Positions 54,190 to 64,000 of a DNA stretch of 64,000 nt are shown piece after piece. How positions within the stretch are numbered: the stretch's first letter is position 1; the number at the start of each line of letters is the position of its first letter. Source of the DNA: Mesorhabditis belari (taxonomy: Eukaryota > Nematoda > Chromadorea > Rhabditida > Rhabditidae); assembly GCA_958450365.1 (NCBI GenBank), contig CAUEEP010000888.1, positions 257,501 through 321,500 on the forward strand, given 5' to 3'. The notes under the pieces were generated by a model. That model saw only the letters and a program-made list of their open reading frames with translations. It had not been told where the DNA came from and did not search any database. Position numbers and translations under genes: made by a program.

Positions 54190-56536
54190 ATGGAGGACAA
54201 GGATCTTATTCACGACTTCTTGATTGGGAATGGAACGTATGGGATCGTTTACAAGCTAAAGAACCACGATCCGTAAATTTACTCTCGATTCTTCGAAAGC
54301 CATCCTTTAGGCCAAGAGTCGTCAAGTGGTTACAATGCCCAATCACAGAGAGCTCTTTAAAAGGCTTCAAACAAGAATGTGAAGCCTTGCAGAATTTAAA
54401 GCATCAACACATCGTTCAACTATTTCGAATAAAAGTGATTGAAGCATTAAATAAGTTTGGAATTGTAACCGAGTATTGCGAGCGAGGGGATTTAACGAAA
54501 CGTAAACTTACAAAGAGCTTAATAAGCGTACAAAAACAAATTTAGTCTATCTTGAAGCCACAATAATCTACAATATGAGAACAGTTGTTGTTTGGGGTCG
54601 ACAACTTTTCGATGCTCTAACGCATATGTACAAAACGCATAGCTACATTCATCGGGACCTAAAACCGGAAAAGTATTTTTCTTAAACTTTTAACAAAATG
54701 CATTTCAATCAAGCATCTTTGTCACGGAAGGTTTCTTGTTGAAAATTGGCGATTTCGGGCTAGTGAAGCACATCCGCAAAACGTGTGCTGGGACATATGC
54801 GGGAACCGAGAGATATATGAGTCCGCCGGATACGCCCAAACGGGCTAGCCCGCCGGATGTCGAATGGCCCAGCCCGAAGGTAAGTTGCTTAGAAAGTTCC
54901 AGAACCATTTCGAATTTTTTCGATCACCGATTTCGAATATCGAGCTGGTTTGTGTGTAATGGGTTCAAATTTTCGATTTAAATCCCTTGAAGTTTGTGCG
55001 TTAAAAATGAAGTTTCTGACTCTTGCGCTAATTATCTAACTGCGCGAGTATCAAGCTATCTTGCGTTCTTTGAAGATACAGTAGCGGACAGAACTTTGGA
55101 AACTTTTGTTTTTTCTAAAAAATTTTCTTAGTAAAATCTGATTCGGTATGTTTACTAGCGAAAATATGTAGACCTAAAAAGCACGTAATAATCCATAAAC
55201 AGAACTGCTGAATTTTTTGAAAACTATTATTTTTAATGCATTTATCTATAAACCCAGAGGACATAAATTTGGAAACCTTTAAAAACAACTCTAAATAATG
55301 ACGTAACAACCATTAAACTTCTAAATTAAAACAAAAACAAATAAATCAATTCAATACTTTGTGGAAGATCCTTTAGAATCTATAATAGTCTGGCACCGAG
55401 CGCTCATCGAAGCCACCAAGTTGTCGATGGTTGTTGTTTGAATTTCCATCTACTTCTTAGTCAAAAGCTCGCATTCTTCATTAAGATTATGGCTCTGAAC
55501 GCCTGACAGGCTCTCTCCAGAACTTCCTATAGATGTTCAATATGGTTTAAATCAGAGCTCTGGCTCGGCCATTTCATAAAATAATTCCTTCCTTCTGACA
55601 CCAGTCCTTTACAAGCCGCGAGTATGTTTGTCCTGTTGAAAAAGAAAGTTGGAAGGCATCAACTGGAAGGCATTCAACTGGAGGGAAGCTTATGTTTCGA
55701 ATCGGGATCCCTGTTCAACAACGTTTGATACTCGCGCAGTCAGATAATTAGCGCAACAGTCAGAAACTTCTTTTTTAACGCACAAACTTCAAAGGGATTT
55801 AAATCGAAAATTTGAAGCCATTACACAAAAACTAGCTAGATATTCGGAATCAGCGAAAATCCTGCTATAAAATAGGTTAGGTCTCACTTCGAAACTCGAT
55901 GGTAAATAAACAACGATCGCTAGTTAGGGTTCAGTTGGAGCAGCTCTGACCCAAAGAGTGCTTGCGACTAGTTCTGATTGTTGTGCAGCTGATGCAATTT
56001 CAGATTTCTCATCTAAATGACGTTTACAGTCTGGGACTTGTCTTATGGGAACTCGTCGAAAGAAGGTTTTCAAAAGCTAAAAAATAAGCAATGAATTTCA
56101 GGCTGGTTTTTGGAGACTATGACCACGGTAACGGTTTCTATCGAGATGGTTTTATTGCAGACATTGCAAGCGGAGCCCTTAAGAAATTGACCACTTCAAT
56201 GTCATTTGTTCAAGATATTATTAACAGGTTCGAGGTACAGTCATAGAAAAACCAGAGAATTCTTTTTCGATGCGCCGACTTTCAACGTTGTTCTCGACCC
56301 CAAGCTTGTGTTATTTTGAAAGAGCTGAAGGAGTTGGAGGCGGGTTTAAGTTTTAAAATCAGAATCAAATTCTTCAGGAAGCCTTGGGCACTTCGAAATT
56401 ACCACCGTTACCAATAATAGAGAAGGATCGTAAAAGACTTCTGCGACCAATCGATCGTCAAGAATTTCAGACATCAGTAAGCACCGCCTCTTCACTCTCT
56501 CCTCCTAATATTTCTAATGGTCTTTTAAATCTATAA
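54190..56536 (+). CDS. Protein kinase (Ser/Thr-type), C-lobe separated by an inverted repeat
   Basis: Exon 1 (ATG 54190 to about 54272) carries the glycine loop GNGTYGIVYKL. Exon 2 (54311-) carries the ATP-binding Lys in VVKWLQCP and the helix-C Glu region FKQECEALQNLKHQHIVQL. Exon 3 carries WGRQLFDALTHMYKTHSYIH. Splicing AA|GTATTT...AAG|C at about 54,673-54,715 restores the full catalytic loop HRDLKPEN, then FVTEGFLLKIGDFGLVKH with DFG. The activation region includes AGTERYMSP. C-lobe exons follow only at 56,101-56,536 (GDYDHGNGFYRDGFIADIAS, CSRPQACVILKELKELE) after an insertion. HRDLKP marks Ser/Thr type; the subfamily is unknown. Whether the insertion removes the helix-F exon is the open point. 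Confidence 0.6.
54920..55860. repeat. Inverted repeat with nested Tc1-like fragment inside the kinase gene
   Basis: The arms at about 54,920-55,055 and 55,725-55,860 are inverted copies (AAGTTTGTGCGTTAA and its complement, GCGCTAATTATCT and its complement). Between them, a Tc1-like end (CAGTAGCGGACAGAACTTTGG at 55,079) and minus-strand transposase C-terminal remnants (FQQDKH, ASMSARCQTIIDSKGSSTKY) occupy 55,079-55,680. Confidence 0.7.
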
Positions 56537-56676
56537 TAGATTCTCTTTTTGAAATGTATGTTTTTTGAAAAAGTTTGGTTTAGCCAAAAAAAAAATAAAA
56601 TTTAGCAAGAATTTGGGAATTCCTTGGAGATTGGATTGTTTTGTACTTTTGTAAGTAACCCACTGAATAAAAGCTT

Positions 56677-57357
56677 TTGTTTTTCTTTTATCAAAAATTA
56701 GTTTCCTTTCTGTTCGCCGTGACAAGTTTGCAGTGTTCGCAATGGCAGGATTGGTTTAGTTTTTTTACACAGGAAGACAGGAAGAGATGTGATTGGGACA
56801 GGATCTTTGTGGTGAGAACTAGTTTTGATAGAAAGCCCAATCAAAAAGGCTCTTTTTTGGTTTTAGAGTTAAAGCAAACCAGCATCTTCATATTATCAGA
56901 ACTTTTTTGAGGATAATTGTCAAAAAATCGGATAATCCTAATAGCTTTTTTTTGTTTTATCCAGACATTTCTGATGTTCATCAACGCTTGTTCACACAAA
57001 ATTCATCTCTAATTTATCTCTAAACTACGAATCGTCATTTTCTTTCCGATTAACCGATGATCTTTGCTCTCAGAATTTCTCTGTAGCTTTATTTGTTGCT
57101 TTTATGAACGCAAAGAATCTTTTCCATTAGAATGTAAGGGTCCTAGTGATTGCTCTTGCTTGGCTCTTGCTTTTGTTGTTTCCCGTTTGCATCGTTTGGC
57201 ACAACCAGATTTGGAGGATACAAAAAGTCGAGAACCCTATTCATCTGTTGAATCGATACCAATTTTTTTTTGCAAAAGCTCTGCTTTGATCAAAAAAATG
57301 ATCGGAAATTTGAGGTGCTTTTGTGGCCCGTTAAGGCTCTTTTTCTACGTAAAGTAA
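56677..57357 (+). other. Possible secreted or membrane ORF pieces, unresolved
   Basis: An ORF at 56677 begins with a hydrophobic leader (FYQKLVSFLFAVTSLQCS). Around 57,139-57,215 another frame has a helix LVIALAWLLLLLFPVCIVW. I could not join them with consistent splicing, and I do not recognise the family. Confidence 0.25.
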
Positions 57358-57642
57358 CCACATTCAGAAACTTTTAATACAAATATTGTAAAGACTGCGA
57401 ACTTGATGGGAATAAAAGCTTCTATTGATTATTGGAAGTTAATATTGATATAGAAAAAGAACTTTGCTTTGACTTGCTTTCTTGACGAAGTCTAGCTTGA
57501 ATTCATGGTTTTTGCAAAAAAAGAAAAGAAAACAGAAAAGAGCTACTTTTCTGCACAAAATTGTTATTCTTTAACAAATAATTATAGCTTATCATTGAAA
57601 AACTGAGAGCCTTTGAGAGCATTTTTGATGAAATAATAAGTA

Positions 57643-58521
57643 CAGGGTGCGCCAAAAGTTCCCGTACTTGTATTTTCTGCATTTTTGGTAATTTTAGATA
57701 AAAGATACGATGTTAAAAGTAAGAAATTCGAATTCCTCGCGAAAAACTGATTTAGAAAACGTTTCTGGTTAATTTTTAAGTGCAACGCTATTTAAGACAA
57801 GTGATTGAGAAGGGTCCGCTCAGGGGTGCTTTGGTCGCACATTTTCTTGGGGCTTCAGACCTGTAACTTTTATGGATCAAAAGATTTACAAGAGCCAAGA
57901 TGTTTTTCGAAAACTAGACATAAAATGTGACATTTTTTATATTGGGTTTATAAGGTTTTAGTCAACGGCCGAGTCGGAAGTCAGGTTAGAACTTGGTTTT
58001 CCCATACGAATTTCCATCAAAGGAAATAACTGTGACTGTGCCCTGCAACTGTGCCCTGCAACTGTGCCCTGCAACTGTGCCCTGCAACTGTGCCCTGCAA
58101 CTGTGCCCTGCAACTGTGCCCTGCAACTGTGCCCTGTAACTGTGCCCTGTAACTGTGCCCTGTAACTGTGCCCTGTAACTGTGCCCTGTAACTGTGCCCT
58201 GTAACTGTGCCCTGTAACTGTGCCCTGTAACTGTGCCCTGTAACTGTGCCCTGTAACTGTGCCCTGTAACTGTGCCCTGTAACTGTGTCCTGTAACTGTG
58301 CCCTGTAACTGTGCCCTGTAACTGTGCGACCAAAGCACCCCTGAGCGGACCCTTCTCAATCACTTGTCTTAAATAGCGTTGCACTTAAAAATTAACCAGA
58401 AACGTTTTCTATATCAGTTTTTCGCGAGGAATTCGAATTTCTTACTTTTAAAATCGTATCTTTTATCTAAAATTACCAAAAATGCAGAAAATACAAGTAC
58501 GGGAACTTTTGGTGCACCCTG
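57643..58521. mobile_element. Foldback MITE (CAGGGTGCGCC ends) carrying a minisatellite
   Basis: Begins CAGGGTGCGCCAAAAGTTCC and ends with its near-complement, flanked by TA (57,641-57,642 and 58,522-58,523). Arms of about 200 nt (to about 57,840 and from about 58,325) are near-perfect inverted copies. The first bases match the M2 ends at 23,849, implying the same mobiliser. The loop holds the 15-bp tandem array. Confidence 0.88.
58032..58327. repeat. 15-bp minisatellite (CTGTGCCCTGTAACT)n
   Basis: About 20 nearly identical 15-bp units; the first eight have GCAAC and the rest GTAAC. The array runs directly into the right arm of the foldback MITE. Two 132-133-residue minus-strand ORFs (Gln/Gly/His/Ser repeats) are translations of it. 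Confidence 0.95.
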
Positions 58522-58689
58522 TATTGCTTCTTTTAATGAGTCTTCTTCTTCTTTTAAACGCTTGAGATCGATTTTGTGAAACGAATGACCTTGAACGGTC
58601 AAAAAAGATAAAAAGAAGAACCATTGCCATATGAAAACTTTTCAAACAACTGTTTATTAATTACAATTTCATTCAATTAATTCATTCAA

Positions 58690-59256
58690 ATGACTCGTCG
58701 ATGGACTCTTGAGGATATTTGTGTTGCTGCTGCCTTTTTTATTGGTTGCTCTGGAGGTTTGTGAAAGAAATAAACTCTAAAAAACTTTATCGTCCTCAAG
58801 TATATAAATAGACTTGTTTGACAATCATTTTTTAAACATTTAAACTTGTTTTTTTCTTCAAAATGCCCAAACTCGGCTCGGCACAAAAATATTCGAAAAA
58901 TGAGTCCAAATTTGCATTTTTTTAAAAACTCTTTATCGAAAGGAAGCCAAATTTATAAAAACTTTCATATCAAAAACACGATTCATCTTAAAACTCTTTC
59001 TTTAGTGGCACTTTTGTGCACGAGTGGATGCAAGCTGTTGAACAGGGATCCCGATTCGAAAAGGGGATGGCTGCTAGCCACACTCGGCTTTTTGGCAATC
59101 GTCGTGACAATTTGTGCGACAATTGGCGTGATTTTTCTATTCAAACACATTCACGATTCGAAGCCATTGGAGTATTATTGGACAAGGATTGATGACGATG
59201 ATGATGCGGCGACGAATTCAACGGGTCTTTCTACGAGTAATTTCACAAGTTTTTGA
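58690..59256 (+). CDS. Small two-helix membrane protein (2 exons)
   Basis: Exons 58690-58756 and 59006-59256 join in phase (G|TG) to 105 residues. An N-terminal hydrophobic segment (VAAAFFIGCSGVALLC) is followed by a short polar loop LLNRDPDSKRGW, a second helix LATLGFLAIVVTICATIGVIFLF and an acidic, Ser/Thr/Asn-rich tail with N-x-T/S sites. No known family recognised. The 249-nt intron contains only AT-rich sequence. Confidence 0.6.
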
Positions 59257-59351
59257 GTATTCATCTTGAAATAGACCGACTTCTCCTTTGACCTTCACAG
59301 CAATCATCTTTTTTGATGGCAAAAGCGAATAGGGAGATTGAAATAAATGCC

Positions 59352-60060
59352 TACCGTAAATAGTGTAATTGAAGTCCCGAAGCTGCTAATTTTTCCCCTT
59401 CCCCTCAAGAGGGGCTTCTAATTTTCATTTGAAAAATATCACGTTACCAAAATTGGATATACTGACAGATGGATTCATTCGATAAACTAATTTTCTTCAA
59501 TTTTATTTTAAAAAACCGTATAAACATCAAAAACAAGTGCCAATAATCAACAACATTTAGCAAAAACAAATTGGAAATAATCAAACTAGATATCAAAGTC
59601 AATCGAAACATCGGAGTCAATGAAATTATTCTGGAGCTCTTCTTAACTGCATTTTCTTACCGTAAATACTGTAATTAAAGCCCCGGGGCTTCTATTTTTT
59701 CCCCTCCCCCTCCAGAGGGGCCTTCTAATTCACCTGGTTTTTTGAAAAATTTCAAGCTACCAAAATTGGATATACTGACAGATAGATTCGTTCGATAAAC
59801 TAATTCTCTTCAATTTTATTCAAAAAAACAGTATAAACATCAAAAACAAGTGCCAATAACCAACAAAATTTAGCAAAAACAAATTGAAAATAATCAAACT
59901 AGACATCAAAACCAATCTTTTCCATCGGATTTCCATTGGAATCAACGAAATTATCGGCTTCTTCTTCTGGATCATTACTTAAAAGCTGGTCAAGTTTAAT
60001 TTTCTCACAGTTCATTTTCAGAAGAAACTCCTACTTGAAGACTTACTATAAATTGTTGGT
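59352..60060. mobile_element. Tandem copies of a pogo-like transposon end
   Basis: Two direct repeats of about 300 bp start at 59,352 and 59,660 with TACCGTAAATA(G/C)TGTAATT and share long stretches (ATTGGATATACTGACAGAT, ATCAAAAACAAGTGCCAATAA). On the minus strand each ends in an acidic C-terminal ORF, for example NDPEEEADNFVDSNGNPMEK to a stop at about 59,903. This fits two stacked 3' ends of one transposon family. Confidence 0.65.
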
Positions 60061-60234
60061 AAAGCTTGTTGTCATCTTGGGGGGAGGTCTTATGCGCTAT
60101 GAACCCTTAATGGACATTCTTTTTTATGGGTGGTGAAATAAATAATTTTTTATAGTTGATAAGTATCCAATTCTAGGTGTTCCAGTTCTAGGTGAACCGA
60201 GAAACCCTTTGAATTCGAACTTTTGCGCGATAAT

Positions 60235-60415
60235 GAACGCACAGACGGGCTATTGGTTGCACTCGATCATTTTTCGTTCTTCTGCTCTATCGGCTTCTTC
60301 TTCTGGATCATTTTCTTCGCGAAAACCCTCAAATCCTGCCGATTCCAAGGGTTCTATAAGGTTGGAAAGAAAGTTCTCGGAAAATGTTTGTCTTTCAGCC
60401 AAATAAAATGCTTAA
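60235..60415 (-). pseudogene. Acidic C-terminal ORF related to the pogo-like tails
   Basis: The minus strand reads LAERQTFSENFLSNLIEPL, then NDPEEEADRAEER and a stop near 60,254. It shares NDPEEEAD with the tail at about 59,960, so it is probably another transposase 3' end remnant. Confidence 0.4.
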
Positions 60416-60661
60416 ATGACTTTTGTTTCATGAGCATGTTTCCATTTGAAAGACAAAAATTTGAAGCTTTCACCAGGAACAAGTGTTTTCCTTTTTGCTA
60501 CTAAGTCCGCAGAAATCGAGATCGAAAGTAATGTATTGAAGATTACTGCGAAAAGTTTTTTGTTGATGTTGAAAGTTGATTTTATTCACATTTAGTACTT
60601 GAAAGATAAAATAAACAAATTTTTTTCACTATTTGACAGGAATTGATTCGTTTTCTTCTAT

Positions 60662-61822
60662 CTACAACAACGTGAGAGCCACTTGATTTGGCGTCATGGG
60701 TGGGCATTTCCAATTGTAGAAATAGTAGTGCAAATTGCCGTCGCCGATGCCAAATTTGAGCGGGCGGAAGATCTGAATGAAGATCACGTTATTTTACATC
60801 TCGAAACGTTACAAAGCTTCCATAAAAACCATTAAAAATCTCATTGTTACCTCTTCGAGATGCGTCATGTTGAGCGCATTGAATACATCGAAAGACTCAA
60901 TATTGGCGAGAATCAGCGCGTCTTCCATCAACTCCTGCAACGAGACCGATGTGGCTATGTTGTAGAAAGAGTAGGCAATCTAAAGAGAGCGAGAACTTCT
61001 CAATGACTTCTGGCGTGGCTTACATTAAGTTTCTTGTGGATGGGATGTTGAAGAACGGAGGTGTTGACTGTGTAGAATGAGATGAGATCAGTCACCACAT
61101 CGGATTTCTCGACGACAAAAGAATAGATAATGCCTTTTCTAAAAAAATGTAAAAAGGTTTTCGGATTTTCCCAATTACCTCGGCAAGAAGAAGTGCTCAA
61201 ACTCAGGCTCCTCGAAAACCGGTCCAACTTGAAACTGTTTTGAGTAAGTGTTGAAAAGCTTGCAGGCTGATGAAATGTCTCTAAAAGTACAGTTTTTCCA
61301 TCGATTGGTTACAAGAAAGAAAGAATAACTTTTTCTCCAAGGCCCTCAATCCGGGAATGTTTGTTGCTTTGGGCAAACTGTAAAAAGCGATCGTTTCCTC
61401 CATGTTCATCTTGCGACCAAGAGCTGAGAACTGACACTAAGTCTTTGTTGTAGCATTTTTGTTTTTCATTTACCTCGATGAGCTTCTTTGGATTGAGACT
61501 CCGGTGATAGTAGCGACACACGGCATACGGTCTTGGGATGATCGTCCCTGATGTAAAGGCCGCCTAATGCAAAATATGTGGGGGATCGACCAACACATGT
61601 AAGCGAAATTTGCGCTTTTCGCTGGGATTTTGAATGAAACCTTTAAAAGCCGATAGCTTTATCAAGAAAACTATTACCGTATTTTCTCTAATACCGCACC
61701 GCAGCGAGCCGAGTTGATGACTATTTTACGGTTTTCAGGTTTTTACAGAAGCTCAACACTCTAATCCTCCACAAGATCTCATCGTCAGCTTTAAATTTTA
61801 AAAAAAAAAAAAAAAAAAATTT

Positions 61823-61854
<32 letters not shown>

Positions 61855-61857
61855 GGG

Positions 61858-61918
<61 letters not shown>

Positions 61919-61927
61919 AAAAAAAAA

Positions 61928-61985
<58 letters not shown>

Positions 61986-63695
61986 TTTCCGACCCCACAT
62001 CGATAGGTTCTGATAAGCGGTTCTCGAGATTTTGAATGAAACCTTTAAAAGCCGATAGCTTTATCAAGAAAACTATTACCGTATTTTCTCTAATAGTAGT
62101 GCCCGCCGGTGAGCCGAGTTGATGACTTTACGGTTTTCAGGTTTTTACAGAAGCTCAACACTCTAATCCTCCACTAGATCTCATCGTCAGCTACATTTTC
62201 CGACCCCACATCGATAGGTTCTGATAAGCGCCTTTCGAGATTTCGAGCAATTTAGGCGACTCTCTGGGTGCACTACTGTTAGAGAGAATACGGTAGCTTT
62301 TCTTTACAATAGACTATTAGGAAAAATAAAATACGCAGCATTGCCCGTGCCGTTTACCCTAAATGACGTCGTTTATAATTAGTTTACCATAAGAAAAGCC
62401 TAGAGGGCCAGATCAATCACCTGAAAGATCCCTTCTCGGTTCGCGCGACGCATGATTTCTTGATAAAGCAAAGGCGTGAGTCGGAGTCGACGAAATTTTG
62501 AATGAACACACAGGAAGTTCAATTCGACCATTGATTTGATCTCAAAATAAATATTATTTCCTTGACATTTTCTCGAACTTTATCGTAGATTCGAATTTTC
62601 TGTAGAACTGCCGAGAAGAAAGCAACCAATGCGTTGCTCGACGAACACCGAATGCCACAGTACCATTGCGGAAAGCTGCCTATGCATACATGATTTTGTT
62701 GTTGATTGATGTTAACTTTTAGCTTTCAAACAAACTTTGATACTCCTATAAATTGTGATCTGGCACTTACTAAAGCATTACGTCAAGTTTAGCCAACGAG
62801 AAAGGCAAGCTAGAGTGAATTAAAATGAAATACCTGGTGTGAGCAAAGCCCATCGCAGAAACTCGAGAGAGTAGTCGAAACGAAACATGTTATCGTCATC
62901 TTCCACATAGTGGTCCCTGAGGAAAACGTAGAGTTCACTCAACTGGTCGTCATCCTAAAATAATAAAGGATATTTGGGGAAAACTCTCGAAAGATCTCAC
63001 CCTTAAATCGACGTCACTCCATTTAAGATTGGCCGGCAAAGTGAGTGGTTGGACTGAAATCTGAACAAGACAATCACATCAAATCCTTAACGACTCAAAT
63101 ATTGCTAACCCATTCACTTACCTGATCGGGCTCTCGATCAGCCAGAATAAACGTGTTCTCTTCAACAATTTCATCAAATTGGGGTACCGGTTGAGTGCTC
63201 CAAAAGTCATATCGATAATTTCGCGCTTCGTCGAGATTTCGTGGAGCTTCCCGCTGAAAAAGGCCATCAAAAAGTTTGAAATCAGTGAAGATATTTTTGA
63301 ACTGACTTAAAATTTGAATAAAGCGGGAAATTTGGAATCGTATGGAGATATACTTTGATTGTTTTGCTGAGTGAAGCATTTACAAAGACAAATAAAAAAC
63401 CAAACAAACGACCAAGAAAACCCACAATTAAAAAAAGCAGACACACGGCCCACCTTTAAGTCTTGGGTTTTTTGGGATACCACGAGAGGCATACATCTCG
63501 ATGATTTCAAAGCAGCCAACATAGCAGATTGGGTCAATTTCTACGTTTAACAAGCAAGGGTTTAACAAGCAGTATTATTTGAAGTTTAAAAGTGGCAAAC
63601 ATTTCTTTTTATTCAAACCAGTTAATTTGGAATTTCAAGAGTTTTTAGTAAAAACTTACAATTGACAAGCTTTCCAAAAGATCTTCTAGAACCAT
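60662..63695 (-). CDS. nmt-1: Glycylpeptide N-myristoyltransferase (13 exons)
   Basis: Transfers myristate from myristoyl-CoA to the N-terminal glycine of proteins; cytosolic or ribosome-associated, and normally essential. Exons: 63695-63660, 63540-63454, 63253-63122, 63060-63001, 62954-62834, 62679-62579, 62540-62421, 61563-61474, 61430-61330, 61280-61179, 61138-61024, 60979-60851 and 60772-60662, total 434 residues. Diagnostic segments: [54 protein letters not shown] (signature 1), [42 protein letters not shown] and [19 protein letters not shown] (signature 2). The chain ends in Leu-Leu, fitting the family's catalytic C-terminal carboxylate. Intron 7 holds a poly(A)-like tract and duplicated sequence. 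Confidence 0.95.
61635..62225. repeat. Direct repeat (~170 bp) flanking a long poly(A)-like tract in NMT intron 7
   Basis: The sequence from about 61,635 (ATGAAACCTTTAAAAGCCGA...) is repeated from about 62,034 with few changes, including CTATTACCGTATTTTCTCTAAT and GAGCCGAGTTGATGACT. The tract at 61,799-61,980 is almost pure A with a TTTTTTTTTT run and a GGG. Confidence 0.85.
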
Positions 63696-63699
63696 TTTA

Positions 63700-64000
63700 C
63701 AATGATGGAGGAATCTCTTGCGAAAATATGTTGACTAAAAAATAAAAATAAGAAATAAAAAGACTAAACAAGATAAGAATCTTTGAAATCTCTTTGAAAA
63801 GAGCAAATTTAAAGAGTGAATGCAAGTGGCCGACCTTGAAGTGATTCCTCTTATCTTTCGCAAGATAATTGCTTTATTAGAGCCATCGATTCAGCACATA
63901 AAAGGTTTGGTGAGATAGATTTTTGCAAGAAAATATCCCCAACGACAGTCAATCATTGATTTCCCTTTTTTGAAAGCTCAAAAATTGGTCTTTTATCTAA
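63700..64000. other. Upstream flank of NMT to window end
   Basis: Should contain the NMT promoter (minus strand). AT-rich; no other gene recognised. Confidence 0.4.

Noticed and set aside
57958..58384. Two 132-133-residue ORFs with Gln/Gly/His/Ser repeats
   Set aside because: They are translations of the 15-bp minisatellite and need no start or splice context.
61828..62067. Poly-Phe/Lys ORF
   Set aside because: Translation of the poly(A)-like tract in the NMT intron.
1..64000. CRISPR arrays, operon promoters, ribosome binding sites
   Set aside because: The window is eukaryotic nuclear DNA with spliced genes. The tandem repeats seen are minisatellites without spacer structure.

Overview
This is nuclear DNA of a nematode, most likely a rhabditid. 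It is AT-rich and has many tiny introns (about 40-60 nt) ending in a TTTTCAG-type acceptor. It carries two nematode chemoreceptor families (Srg-superfamily-like and Srd-like), a sigma-class glutathione S-transferase, N-myristoyltransferase, and dense Tc1/mariner DNA. The species cannot be named from the sequence. I rebuilt the genes by hand by joining exons at splice sites. For seven models the joined exons sum to an exact multiple of three with a single terminal stop: four Srg-like genes, one Srd-like gene, GST and NMT. A two-exon membrane protein also closes.

Layout. 0-25.3 kb is a chemoreceptor cluster. Four intact nine-exon Srg-like paralogs (A minus; B, C and D plus) share identical exon phases. 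They lie among broken relatives: an orphan first exon at 338, a C-terminal half with an in-frame stop at 10.5 kb, and an orphan first exon at 14.4 kb. An Srd-like receptor sits at 11.7-14.2 kb and a secreted Cys-rich protein candidate at 3.5-5.35 kb. Introns of these genes hold palindromic MITEs, mariner elements, a Tc1-like element and tRNA-like remnants. 25.3-31 kb holds the GST gene, with a mariner in its largest intron. 31-41 kb is mostly decayed: a GGTACC-rich minisatellite, an unresolved set of coding-like pieces, a DHHC palmitoyltransferase pseudogene and a retrotransposon gag-like remnant.

41-53.2 kb holds two divergently transcribed paralogs encoding Ig-domain membrane proteins. The plus-strand copy is split by a large nested transposon complex (46,153-52,065). 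The outer layer is a Tc3-like element. It contains a TA-flanked block whose two ends are termini of Tc1-like copies. Inside that block lie the last three exons of an Srg-like receptor (a copy of gene D's tail) and a foldback repeat. 54-56.5 kb is a protein kinase gene whose C-lobe is separated from its N-lobe by an inverted repeat with a Tc1 fragment. 57.6-58.5 kb is a foldback element containing a 15-bp minisatellite. 58.7-59.3 kb is a small two-helix membrane protein, 59.3-60.4 kb holds pogo-like transposon tails, and 60.7-63.7 kb is N-myristoyltransferase on the minus strand.

The main biological story is a chemoreceptor birth-and-death cluster reshaped by Tc1/mariner activity. It includes an apparent composite transposon that moved part of a receptor gene into another transposon within a receptor-like gene. 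Its internal copy preserves the empty target site of a later mariner insertion.
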